Assembly: GCF_020829445.1 (NCBI RefSeq)
Contig: NZ_JAIVFV010000008.1
Span: 16,017 to 80,016, forward strand
Direction: 5' to 3'
Length of the DNA: 64,000 nucleotides
DNA from: Nostoc sp. CHAB 5836
GTDB taxonomy: Bacteria > Cyanobacteriota > Cyanobacteriia > Cyanobacteriales > Nostocaceae
A model generated the notes under the pieces. It had not been told where the DNA came from. It worked only from the letters and a program-made list of their open reading frames with translations, and did no database searches. The position numbers were made by a program, and so were the translations under genes. Of this stretch, positions 1-8,125 are shown piece after piece; positions within the stretch are counted from its first letter, which is position 1, and every line of letters begins with the position of its first letter.

Positions 1-232
1 TAAAAGCCTTCATGTCGTCTCTCATGTCTTGGTGAACGCGCTCATCAATACGCTGATAGAGGATGTAACGAAATGCGGGAATGGCAATTAGAAATGCTGT
101 TCCGATAATCAGTAAATACCAGAGCAAAATCCGGGTGCGTGCTTCTCCAAACACTTGCTGCCAAACTGGGAAAAGCTTGGGTATTTTGATACCGAACATG
201 CGATCGCGACGATGGTTTGTTGCACTACTCAT
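1..232 (-). CDS. Sensor histidine kinase, N-terminal part only (runs off the window)
   Basis: Reading leftward from an ATG at 232-230, about 77 residues are visible before the window ends. A basic N-terminus is followed by one strong hydrophobic segment (about residues 33-56, containing ILLWYLLIIGTAFLIAIPAF) and then an acidic/basic stretch (YQRIDERVHQDMRDDMKAF). A short cytoplasmic tail, one membrane helix and a polar linker of this kind begin many cyanobacterial HAMP histidine kinases. The kinase domains themselves lie outside the window, so the family is inferred from resemblance of the N-terminus only. The start is well placed, with no earlier in-frame Met close by. Confidence 0.5.
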   Translation of the reverse strand, partial: MSSATNHRRDRMFGIKIPKLFPVWQQVFGEARTRILLWYLLIIGTAFLIAIPAFRYILYQRIDERVHQDMRDDMKAF

Positions 233-298
233 GTCTATTCTGACTTTTCACGGTGTAAAGGGTAGATTGGTTCGCAAATATCATTCGCGAACCAAGTG

Positions 299-464
299 CT
301 ATTCTTTGTTGTATTTAGAAGTTTCTTCGATTAAATTTTTCAAACCCTGATTGAGAATTTCAATTGAACGATCTAGTGTTTCAATTTTAGCTCTGTTAAA
401 AATTTGTTCTAGAGCATCAATGTAAACTTTACTACCAGCCTTGCCTAAATCAGGGTAAGCGCGT
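299..464 (-). pseudogene. C-terminal remnant of an unrecognised protein
   Basis: On the minus strand about 53 codons are open up to a stop at 299-301. They encode a charged helical end (contains KVYIDALEQIFNRAKIETL and NQGLKNLIEETSKYNKE). No start codon is available: the reading breaks at about 465, where the sequence changes to non-coding character. This looks like the preserved tail of a gene whose front has been lost. I do not recognise the family. Confidence 0.35.
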
Positions 465-723
465 CTCAAACCCTATTGACAAGAGGCTTCTGAGGTCTCA
501 TTATGATGAGATAGACAAGCAGCAAGAGGGGATTACCTGCGCTCCCACCGTCTCAACTATCGATTCAACCCAACGTCTAAAACGATACCATGAGACGAAC
601 CCTGATATAAAATAGACGTTTTATTTATTAGACTACTACTTGACATATTTAATACTCAAATACAATTCTTAACACGCACCTTTGCTGAATAATCTGTATT
701 TTAAGCTACAAAATTAAATGCGC

Positions 724-1088
724 TTACCCTGCATTTTTATCATAGAAGAATAATGGGGTTTGCTGCTCTTTAGATAATGTTGTAAAATCAACATTTTTTC
801 CTTTTAGGTTGTTAATCCATTCAGGTACTTGAATATTCCTGTCTTCATACCAATTAATAGCTCTGTTTACCGCAGTTTTATTTGCACCTGATCCATCACC
901 AGTAGCTATTTCATATTGAAAATGTCCTCTACCGGGGCCAATGCCAGTTTCAGTTCTTTGTACTACATTTCCATCTCCTGTAGTTTGTTGATAAGCAACT
1001 TGGTCAGCAAATTGTTGTAGTGCTTTTCTAGCGACATCTTTATTATTTGGATACCGATCATTGACGATCTGGTCTAAAGCAGTAAGTA
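724..1088 (-). pseudogene. Remnant of a phage-like protein lacking its start
   Basis: About 115 codons are open on the minus strand and end at a TAA (724-726). The product contains QFADQVAYQQTTGDG, TGIGPGRGHFQYE and NKTAVNRAINWYEDRN. The GPGRGHFQYE stretch recalls proteins of phages and phage-tail-like particles, but I cannot name the family. There is no Met in the open frame. Its upstream end coincides with the boundary of a dispersed repeat (1083-1190), so the 5' part appears to have been replaced or cut off there. Most likely a dead fragment. Confidence 0.4.
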
Positions 1089-1190
1089 GGTTGGCGCAAT
1101 TAAAGTTAACTGGCTAAGGCTGTCATTTGTCCTTTGTCATTGGTCATTAGTAAAGGTTTTAAGCTTATTTACGTTTCGTAACATACTTGA
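1083..1190 (-). repeat. Dispersed ~110-bp repeat, copy A
   Basis: The reverse complement of this stretch matches 7489-7599 almost base for base: a TTACGAAACGTAA core, a run of TGACAAATGAC-type heptamers, then GCCTTAGCCAGTTAAC. In both copies the sequence just before it is an open frame ending ...KYVTKRK-stop, so the repeat carries the 3' end of a gene family as well as its downstream flank. Confidence 0.8.
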
Positions 1191-1286
1191 CTTTTTTCGC
1201 ACCAACGTACTTATTAGCTTCATTGGTATCTGAGCCTTTGATATTTGTCTGAGATGGTTTCTCGAATTTATCTGAGCCTTTCATAT
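1158..1286 (-). pseudogene. Short Lys-rich C-terminal remnant (…KYVTKRK)
   Basis: A 39-codon minus-strand frame from an ATG to a TAA inside repeat copy A. It reads MKGSDKFEKPSQTN, then NKYVGAKKVKYVTKRK. The open frame continues a little upstream without another ATG. A related end (AKYNGVKKLKYVTKRK) lies at about 7444-7515 on the plus strand, and weaker echoes (LNYITKRK) occur in copies B and C. It is either a family of very small basic proteins or the tails of a larger decayed family; the absence of convincing starts favours the latter. Confidence 0.35.
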
Positions 1287-1937
1287 CCCCGATAGTCGAA
1301 ATGGCTTTAATTCTCAATAAATTAGGCAAAAATCGAGGCAAATAGCTCGTTTAAATTGGTTTATTAAGTGTTTTATGTTACTTGCTCAACATAGTTATTC
1401 TTATCATTATTCCGATGTCAAGTAAACTTCTTTACTTAATCTTCAATATGTAAAATTAAGTAATTTGTAATATATATTGCCCTTTTCATAATCGAAATTT
1501 TATCCTCTGCACATATATATTTTGTTCGCTTATTAAAAATTCTATATCTTGTGAAATTTTGTTTTGTTCTTGACAAAAACGCAATTTATTCTTGTAAAAA
1601 AAATAATTTTGTGATATTGATTGTAATTAAAAATACATAAGTAAATTTTATAGCTTGGCTAAAGATGTCTTTTATCAAGTAACAATCAAGTTCATGCAAG
1701 CTTTATATGATGCTGTTAGCCGTGGTAAATCTGCTCACAACCTACATGAACACGTTCAAGCAGCGTTATTTGTAAACCTTGTTTTTCTTCAGGGGTCATA
1801 GGTCTAGCCCAGATTCATCTTGCGTAGTCCTTATACTACACTTTCCTTTGGTATTTTTGCATAAGTGGGATGCTCCCGTCGTGGTCAATCAAACTCAATA
1901 CCTTCTGTTTTAATTTCAGCAGAAGAGATGATTATAA

Positions 1938-2066
1938 GTAAGTCGGCAAGAATAAACTAAACTATATTACGAAACGTAAATACACCTGAAACCCTTATAA
2001 ATGACTAAGGACAAATGACAAATGACAGCCTTGGCCAGTTAGCTTTATTTGCGTCGCTCTACTTAT
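1938..2066 (+). repeat. Dispersed repeat, copy B
   Basis: About 128 bp, from AGTAAGTCGGCAAGAATAAA to GCGTCGCTCTACTTA, nearly identical to copy C at 2219-2346 (roughly six differences). It shares the TTACGAAACGTAA core and the TGACAAATGACAGCCTT block with copies A and D. Confidence 0.8.
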
Positions 2067-2218
2067 TATTTGTGGAGAATATAGGGACAACTCAAAGTAA
2101 TACTGCTGTACACCGCCACTATCCTACACACAACAGATTTACACTCGCGCTAAAAATTAACGGGAGCAACGCCCCATGCCAAGAGTCAATAAGCCCAGAC
2201 GCAAAAGCTCCCGTTTAA

Positions 2219-2346
2219 GTAAGTCGGCAAGAATAAACCAAACTATATTACGAAACGTAAGTACACCTTAAACCCTTATAAATGACGAAGGACAAATGAC
2301 AAATGACAGCCTTAGCTAGTTAGCTTTATTTGCGTCGCTCTACTTA
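2219..2346 (+). repeat. Dispersed repeat, copy C, overlapping the end of the DUF2252 gene
   Basis: Near-identical to copy B. Its right end reaches the stop codon of the leftward gene at 2344-3717, so the repeat either inserted at or recombined onto the extreme 3' end of that gene. Confidence 0.8.
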
Positions 2347-3717
2347 GTAGAGTGTCACCCTTCGGTTGTAAGCGTCTTTGAAACTCCCATAGTCGTACTC
2401 GACTTGAGTTGCATAGTCTAGAGCAAAGTTAACAATCTCATCCTTGAATGCAATCTTGTTACGGCTGACGATATCAGTCACTTCTTTATCAACGCTTTCA
2501 GGAATAATCGTAGCATCGTAGTCTTTATCAGAGATGGCATGGTTCTTGGCAACGACCTTCCCTGCATAGGCCATGGCATCCATGAACTTTGACTTAGTAG
2601 TTAGCAATGTATAGTCAAAGTCCACTTGATAAGGGGATTTTTCATGCAGCATAAAGGGGATGCTATTGACCGTAGTGTAGCCAACTAAAGGGTCCGTATT
2701 AGAAAGCATTGCTTTGGTGGCGATTGTCACCCTCGCTCCTTCATGATTTCCATAGACTGAAGTTGGCAGCAAACCTGGGACTGCGATCGCCACAGCGCTA
2801 GAAGCCTCCTGCTTCATCTCCAAAATCCGGTCATCATCGGTTGCTGAACTTGGGCCATCAATCAGCAAGTAATACCGATATTTACCAAGATTACCAGTGC
2901 CTGAACCTAATTTGAGGCGAATGTCCTTGAGAGTGTAGTAACTATTGCTGTAGCGCTTACTGCTAGGAATTGAGGCGATGTAGCTGCTCATAGCCCCAGC
3001 AATGTTTGAATAGGTGCTGCTGGATACAGGTTGAAATTTTGAAGTTGTCTGGAAGACTCGATTGCTACTAGAATTTATGAAAGTGTACTTATTTAACAAA
3101 CTAGAGCGGCTGTTGGCTGCTGCCTGTTGAATTAAATCCTTGACCACACCGTTGGTATTGCTCTCTTCTAGACGGTATGATAACTCATCGTTAGTCCCCT
3201 TAAAGTCTTTCATCTTGTTGAGGTAAGCATCCAGGAAATTTCGGACAATATCTTGAGCATCACTGGAGCTTTGACCGTTCTCTTTAGCTGCTAAGAGAAT
3301 TGAAACTGCCATACGTCGCAAATCCCAAACGTAAGGACCAAGATAGCCTTCATCAAAATCAGTGGTGTCAAAGACGTTGTTACCGTTGTTATCTCTCATT
3401 CCCCCAAGATTTTGTAGATGCATATCTCCTTCTAACCAGATGGCTGAGGTAGAGGAATTTACAAATCCTGAACCTGGTAAAGTTTGCATATCCCGATAAA
3501 AGATGTGAGCCGTCCCTCGATAGAAGGCCAAGGGTGTAGCTGTCATCTTTTGCATCTTCGTTGCCAGTTCTTGCGGCAACGAAGATGCAAAGGGATGATT
3601 GTATTGGTAAATTTCATTTTCCACCCAAGTTGAACGGAGAGTTGCAGCGTGAGATATAGATACAAACCCCAAAGTTAAAATCAAGACGGTGACGCTTGCA
3701 CATATGTGTTTGAGCAT
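2344..3717 (-). CDS. Secreted DUF2252 family protein
   Basis: 457 residues starting with a clear signal peptide (about residues 1-24, ending ISHA). The mature part has the DUF2252 landmarks: FYRGTAHIFYRDM near residue 65, EGDMHLQNLGG near 95, DTTDFDEGYLGPYVWDLRRM near 117-136, and a later VGYTTV...FMLHEKSPYQVDF block. The H-x-x-N and D-F-D-E elements resemble the catalytic loop and metal site of aminoglycoside-kinase-like folds, but no activity is established for the family. A signal peptide on such a protein points to a periplasmic or exported role. The stop lies within dispersed repeat copy C. Confidence 0.8.
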   Translation of the reverse strand: MLKHICASVTVLILTLGFVSISHAATLRSTWVENEIYQYNHPFASSLPQELATKMQKMTATPLAFYRGTAHIFYRDMQTLPGSGFVNSSTSAIWLEGDMHLQNLGGMRDNNGNNVFDTTDFDEGYLGPYVWDLRRMAVSILLAAKENGQSSSDAQDIVRNFLDAYLNKMKDFKGTNDELSYRLEESNTNGVVKDLIQQAAANSRSSLLNKYTFINSSSNRVFQTTSKFQPVSSSTYSNIAGAMSSYIASIPSSKRYSNSYYTLKDIRLKLGSGTGNLGKYRYYLLIDGPSSATDDDRILEMKQEASSAVAIAVPGLLPTSVYGNHEGARVTIATKAMLSNTDPLVGYTTVNSIPFMLHEKSPYQVDFDYTLLTTKSKFMDAMAYAGKVVAKNHAISDKDYDATIIPESVDKEVTDIVSRNKIAFKDEIVNFALDYATQVEYDYGSFKDAYNRRVTLY

Positions 3718-4151
3718 GAAAGTTTTTTAGGCGGTAAAGAAATTAATTCTTGCTGGACTCTTGTTTCGTGACAATCATCCAATAAGAATTCTTTTATCAC
3801 CTTGAGTTATAGCTTAGAAAGTGATTTAAATGCAATTCCAAGAGAACTGAAGCAGCGATCGCAATTTTTAAGGGCAAGCAGCCTTAACTATGCTCAACGA
3901 AACACTTTGTAGTTTATACAAGTTGTTTGCAGCTTTCCCAAAATTTGGTGCTATTTCTAAATTCCGTGCCACTTTTTGTTGAAATTTCTGTGTTTCGTCT
4001 TTCCAGATTTTTACCACTACTAAAAATTGTCTTTTTTCGCCACCGGAGAAGATTAGACCTCTTGCAAAAGTCCCTAACACCCCACCCCCTTACTTCCCCG
4101 CCCTGATAAATTAGCAGTAAGCTGTTTAAGGGCGTTTTTTCATAATTTACT
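3718..4151. other. Intergenic region upstream of dapL and of the DUF2252 gene
   Basis: Divergent promoter region. Short overlapping frames occur on the minus strand but have no consistent coding character. Nothing else recognised. Confidence 0.4.
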
Positions 4152-5387
4152 ATGGCAAGTATTAACGACAACTACCTGAAGCTGAAAGCAGGTTATCTGT
4201 TTCCAGAAATTGCTCGGCGGGTCAATGTCTTTGCCCAAGCGAACACTAATGCTAAAATCATCCGGCTGGGCATTGGCGATGTTACCGAACCTCTGCCAGA
4301 AGCTTGCCGCACAGCGATGATTAAAGCTGTGGAAGAAATGGGCGATCGCAATACCTTCAAAGGCTACGGCCCAGAGCAAGGCTACCCTTGGTTGCGAGAG
4401 AAAATTGCTACTCAAGATTTCCAAGGGCGGGGAGCGGCGATCGATGCTTCGGAAATCTTTATCTCCGACGGTTCTAAATGCGACACGGGTAACATTCTGG
4501 AAATCTTTGGTCATGATAACATCATCGCCGTTACTGACCCAGTTTATCCCGTGTATGTAGACACTAACGTTATGGTGGGAAATACCGGGGATGCCAATGA
4601 TCAAGGCGAATTTGAGGGTTTGGTCTATCTGCCAATTACGGCTGATAACGACTTCACCGCCGAGATTCCCTCAAAGAAAGTCGATTTAATTTATCTCTGC
4701 TTTCCCAATAACCCCACTGGTGCAACTGCTACCAAAGAATATCTCAAGGCATGGGTGGACTATGCCAAAGCTAATAATTCAATTATTTTCTTTGATGCAG
4801 CCTACGAAGCTTACATTACCGATCCATCGATTCCCCACTCAATTTATGAAATTGAAGGTGCAAGAGAAGTTGCGATCGAATTTCGGTCTTTCTCCAAAAA
4901 TGCAGGCTTTACAGGAACTCGTTGCGCGTTAACAGTAGTACCAAAGACACTCAAAGCAAAAGCCGCCGATGGTTCCGATGTGGAACTATGGAAACTGTGG
5001 AATCGCCGCCAGTCCACCAAATTTAATGGCGTTTCTTACATCGTCCAACGGGGAGCCGAAGCGGTTTACTCTGAAGAAGGACAAGCACAAATCAAAGGAT
5101 TGGTTAGTTTCTATTTAGAAAACGCCAAAATTATCCGCGAGAAACTCACAGCCGCCGGATTATCAGTTTATGGAGGCGTGAATGCACCTTACGTCTGGGT
5201 AAAAACGCCTAATAGTTTATCTAGTTGGGAATTCTTTGATCAGCTGCTGCAAACTGTCAACGTTGTCGGAACCCCTGGTTCTGGCTTTGGTGCTGCGGGT
5301 GAAGGTTACTTCCGCATTTCGGCATTTAATAGTCGCGAGAATGTCGAAGAGGCAATGAAGCGGATTACCGAGAAATTTAAGGTCTAA
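4152..5387 (+). CDS. dapL: LL-diaminopimelate aminotransferase
   Basis: 411 residues, the usual length of DapL. It is a PLP enzyme (aminotransferase class I/II fold) that converts tetrahydrodipicolinate directly to LL-2,6-diaminopimelate with glutamate as amino donor, in the cytosolic lysine and peptidoglycan pathway used by cyanobacteria and plants. Visible features: substrate-site start [25 protein letters not shown], the CFPNNPTGA motif near 183-191, FFDAAYEAY with the PLP-pairing Asp near 215, and the Schiff-base lysine K249 in [10 protein letters not shown]. The ATG at 4152 fits family starts. The gene stands alone. Confidence 0.95.
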   Translation: MASINDNYLKLKAGYLFPEIARRVNVFAQANTNAKIIRLGIGDVTEPLPEACRTAMIKAVEEMGDRNTFKGYGPEQGYPWLREKIATQDFQGRGAAIDASEIFISDGSKCDTGNILEIFGHDNIIAVTDPVYPVYVDTNVMVGNTGDANDQGEFEGLVYLPITADNDFTAEIPSKKVDLIYLCFPNNPTGATATKEYLKAWVDYAKANNSIIFFDAAYEAYITDPSIPHSIYEIEGAREVAIEFRSFSKNAGFTGTRCALTVVPKTLKAKAADGSDVELWKLWNRRQSTKFNGVSYIVQRGAEAVYSEEGQAQIKGLVSFYLENAKIIREKLTAAGLSVYGGVNAPYVWVKTPNSLSSWEFFDQLLQTVNVVGTPGSGFGAAGEGYFRISAFNSRENVEEAMKRITEKFKV

Positions 5388-5393
5388 AAGGAT

Positions 5394-5451
5394 TTACCCT
5401 CATCCTCCAACCCCTTCTTCCACATATGGGAGAGAGATTTAGGGTGAGGGC
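5394..5451. repeat. Imperfect inverted repeat after dapL
   Basis: Arms built around ACCCTCA and TGAGGGC enclose a CT-rich then GA-rich centre. It could act as a transcription end for dapL or be a small repeat of the GGGGTTAGG type seen elsewhere in the window. Confidence 0.35.
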
Positions 5452-5545
5452 AAAAACTACGGTTATCAACTTAGATGAGGTTTAAGCTGCGATCGCACCT
5501 GATTTTGGTACTTTTAAAAAGTATTTCGGTAAGCGGTAGCTTCAG

Positions 5546-6046
5546 TTAGATCCGAGAGTAGCGAAAACGAAGTCTGAGTAGCCGCAGCCAGCGTAACCAC
5601 ATTTGTGCAGGTTGTTCAAAAAAGCTGAAAATATCACCAAAACCTAAATTAGTTTTGTGATGATGTAACCAGTGTCTTTCAGGAGTAGTAATAAATAGAA
5701 TTTGGCATAAAATATTTACAGGCTTTGGAGTTTGCCAGCCCAGTACACTTATGTGTCTCCACCAAACATGAAATTGACCAAGCAGTAATCCAGAGATAAC
5801 GCCAATAGGAGAGAAAGACCACAAGAGTACTGCTATAAGTACATAAGGCAAAGCTCCCAAAATACCATCTAAAAGAACCTGGGGATTAAAAGTCAAAATA
5901 GCGTAGTGGCAAAAGTCCTTCTTCCAGGAGTGGTGCGTTTTTAAATGAAGGCTACCAAAAACGTGCTCGGGTACATGGTAAAAGAATGTAGATAGAAAAT
6001 CGCCAAAAAACAGTAATAACCAAGCAACAACCATAGCCTCAACCAT
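5546..6046 (-). CDS. Fatty acid hydroxylase / sterol desaturase superfamily membrane protein
   Basis: 166 residues with hydrophobic segments near 5-22, 62-78 and 81-95. Histidine clusters typical of non-haem di-iron membrane oxygenases are present: HVPEH (24-28), HLKTHH (34-39), a central HVWWRH, and ERHWLHHH near 134. These match the HxxxH, HxxHH-type boxes of the superfamily. It is short compared with characterised members (about 250-300), so it may be a minimal variant like the carotenoid-hydroxylase branch; substrate unknown. The start is the first Met of the frame. Confidence 0.65.
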   Translation of the reverse strand: MVEAMVVAWLLLFFGDFLSTFFYHVPEHVFGSLHLKTHHSWKKDFCHYAILTFNPQVLLDGILGALPYVLIAVLLWSFSPIGVISGLLLGQFHVWWRHISVLGWQTPKPVNILCQILFITTPERHWLHHHKTNLGFGDIFSFFEQPAQMWLRWLRLLRLRFRYSRI

Positions 6047-6260
6047 TTGTACTCCTCAACTTTAGTAAGAAAACACCACAGGAAATATGCAAATGTCATG
6101 CTGTCCGCGTAGATAGATCGTTTTTCGCTATGCAAACAGCATCTGTGCATCTCATGGGTCTAGGCTCCAGTTAATTTGGCTCAGAGTATATGTAATTGGA
6201 TCCGTTGCAGTTTCATGAATCTCTGCTGCTTAATGCAGTCAACAGCAACTCGTAATAACC

Positions 6261-6387
6261 CAATACGCTTGGGTTAAGCCCAAAAAATAAAAATGTGTAG
6301 GAACGAAACCCAACCTACAACGGGCGTTTGTTGGGTAACACTAAAGTTCAACCCAACCTACAACTATCCACAAAGCCAAGCGTATTG
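6261..6387. mobile_element. Mini-transposon, CAATAC family, copy 1 (10-bp target duplication)
   Basis: 127 bp ending in CAATACGCTTGG and CCAAGCGTATTG. It is flanked by the exact direct repeat CGTAATAACC at 6251-6260 and 6388-6397. The interior carries the GAACGAAACCCAACCTACA block. No coding capacity. Confidence 0.85.
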
Positions 6388-6553
6388 CGTAATAACCTCC
6401 AATTTCACTTCTAACTTTGGGCTAATGGTAGTAATACATCTAAAAGTTGATGTAGCTGCCGTATTTTAATATAGCCACTACACAATCTTCTTACTAAGGC
6501 ATACAGCGTAAGCAAAGGTTGAGTTAAACTTAGTACAAATTTAGGTTAAGACT

Positions 6554-6692
6554 CAATACTGCGTAGGTTTTGAATATTTGTAGGTTAGGTTGAACCAAGC
6601 GTTACCCAATAAACCCCGCTCTTCGGTAGGGTTTCGTTCTTCAACTCAACCTAGACATTTTTTATTTTTTTGCCAAAACCTGGGCAGTATTG
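6554..6692. mobile_element. Mini-transposon, CAATAC family, copy 2 (10-bp target duplication)
   Basis: 139 bp from CAATACTGCGTAGG to GGGCAGTATTG, with exact flanking duplication GGTTAAGACT at 6544-6553 and 6693-6702. The interior contains the GGTTGAAC/GGGTTTCGTTC block in the opposite sense to copy 1. Confidence 0.85.
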
Positions 6693-6808
6693 GGTTAAGA
6701 CTTTATTCAACATTGTTAATGCTAAATTGATAGCAATTAGAGTCATTTATATAAGTAAAAATAAATAAAAAAACAGATATTCTACCAACGTAACTTCCGT
6801 TATAAACG

Positions 6809-6973
6809 CAGGGCTATTTGATTCTCATCTAGCCCGCCTCAGAATTCATTCTGAGTCTAATGATGTTGCACCTTAACTGAACGGTATTGGGTTATAGTCC
6901 GTTTTAACGGACTTTAGCTATGAGCCAGGAACTTCAGTTACGGGTGGTTTATGTGTAGAATGAAATAGCCCTG
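6809..6973. mobile_element. MITE-like element with CAGGGCTATTT termini
   Basis: 165 bp bounded by CAGGGCTATTTGATTCT and AGAATGAAATAGCCCTG. TTATAAA occurs on both sides (6800-6806 and 6974-6980), compatible with a target duplication. The centre has a hairpin (AGTCCGTTTTAACGGACT). Partial relatives lie at 54565-54651 and 46377-46412. Confidence 0.7.
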
Positions 6974-7488
6974 TTATAAAGGTAAGTAAAGCGGCCTTAC
7001 AATTAAATTGGGAGTATCTAGAATTAAATAGATGCCAAAATAAGTAAGTTAGCGTTAAAAAATAAATTATCACCGCTTCACCTTTATACCGAACGTACAG
7101 CAGTTAAGCATTTCTTCCTTCTCTTTCGTCTCTACGAGACGCTGCGCGTTGGCAGAAGCATCTCGTAGAGAAGGCAACTCGTAAAAAAAATTAACTTTGA
7201 CAAAGAGTTTTAGGCTTAACCTCAAGAGTATTGCTTTATCTTAAATTAAAGGGTTTAAGACCTTTGTTTTGTAATGGGGATTGGTTATTAAGCGACTTGT
7301 ACTGCCCTTAAGAGCGAGACGCACTCGCGTTCGGCTACGCTCACCAAGCGCGTAGTCGAAGTAAGTCGAAATATAACCCCAACACAAAACTTACTTTTTT
7401 ATTGAACCGGGGGATTTATATCAGTTTAAAACCCTTGTCTAAATCTGCAACAGCTTCTACCTTAGCTAAGTACAATGGTGTGAAAAAA

Positions 7489-7599
7489 CTCAAGTATGTT
7501 ACGAAACGTAAATAAGCTTCAAACCCTTACTAATGACAAATGACGAATGACAAATGACAGCCTTAGCCAGTTAACTTTAATTGCGCCGACCTACTTATA
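7489..7599 (+). repeat. Dispersed ~110-bp repeat, copy D
   Basis: Matches copy A (1083-1190, reverse complement) nearly throughout, including the upstream codons for KYVTKRK-stop. It ends at CGACCTACTTAT. Confidence 0.8.
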
Positions 7600-7644
7600 A
7601 CTCTTCTGGACTGAGGCTTTTCAGCCATGGACTGAAAAGTCAGG

Positions 7645-7824
7645 TCAAGGTAAGGCTTGAATGAGTTCCCGAATCACATCTATTGCTGGTTTACCTGTGT
7701 GTTCACAATACTTTTCAAGGTTCTCGGCTTCATCTAATGTCAAGTTTAAAGTAATTCGCTTCAGCGCCCTTTTTTTACTGGAGGTTGCCAAACGGGAAAA
7801 TTTAAGTACAGCAGTTTTATTCAT
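7645..7824 (-). CDS. Small ribbon-helix-helix-like protein
   Basis: The likely start is the Met at 7824, giving 59 residues; a longer frame to 7872 adds a hydrophobic, unlikely N-terminus. A basic head (NKTAVLKFSRLATSSKKRA) precedes RITLNLTLDEAENLEKYCE and GKPAIDVIRELIQAL: one beta strand followed by two helices, the pattern of CopG/Arc-type DNA-binding proteins often found as antitoxins or small regulators. No toxin partner is adjacent, so it may be an orphan. No strong ribosome binding site is visible. Confidence 0.55.
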   Translation of the reverse strand: MNKTAVLKFSRLATSSKKRALKRITLNLTLDEAENLEKYCEHTGKPAIDVIRELIQALP

Positions 7825-8039
7825 TGATTGACAGGGTAGATATATACAAACTTTCCTTATCAATATTGCCAATTTAAAACTGTCTTTACCAGTGAAAATC
7901 GAGATTTTAACATTGAACTTAAGCTTTACATCCCAAAGACATTACTGAAAAGTCAAAGTATTAAACAACTAGTAGCACACGGAATCAACCTGCTATTAGC
8001 CAAGTAAAAGAAGCTTTCGGCTGAAAAACTAATGTCAGT

Positions 8040-8055
8040 TGTGATATGCATCACT
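8040..8055 (+). promoter_or_regulatory. CRP-like binding site upstream of the WD40 gene
   Basis: TGTGATATGCATCACT is one mismatch from the TGTGA-N6-TCACA consensus of cAMP receptor proteins, which exist in Anabaena/Nostoc (AnCrpA) and Synechocystis (SyCRP1). It lies about 70 bp before the ATG at 8126. Function is inferred from the match alone. Confidence 0.4.
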
Positions 8056-8125
8056 TCATATATATAGCAACCTAGTAGATAATTCTTCTTAATCAAAGGT
8101 GATTACATTAACAGTGAGTTAATAT

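Larger units (their letters stand above)
232..2343. other. Gene graveyard with no intact gene
   Basis: This 2.1-kb stretch holds only fragments and repeats. Two more short coding-like scraps are visible besides those listed. One on the plus strand at about 1650-1800 contains FMQALYDAVSRGKSAHNLHE and ends in TAG. One on the minus strand near 1885-1935 ends SAEIKTEGIEFD-stop. The part 1350-1660 is very AT-rich with no signal I can name. Confidence 0.5.
6047..7644. other. 1.6-kb gene-free region full of mini-elements
   Basis: Holds two CAATAC-ended mini-transposons (6261-6387 and 6554-6692), a CAGGGCTATTT-ended element (6809-6973), a dispersed repeat sharing TATAACCCCAACACAAAAC with 22336 (about 7350-7420), and repeat copy D. 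No open frame with coding character was found, apart from a short ...KYVTKRK tail at about 7444-7515. Confidence 0.6.

Noticed and set aside
81..350. Plus-strand 89-codon frame at the left edge
   Set aside because: It is antisense to the kinase N-terminus, which has the convincing membrane helix.
2015..2218. Plus-strand 67-codon frame
   Set aside because: It starts inside dispersed repeat copy B and has no coding character or ribosome site.
4140..4604. Minus-strand 154-codon frame antisense to dapL
   Set aside because: Shadow of the dapL coding sequence.
7480..7520. GTA-N8-TAC-like or TTACGAAACGTAA operator
   Set aside because: The palindrome is part of the coding tail KYVTKRK in the repeat family rather than a promoter element.
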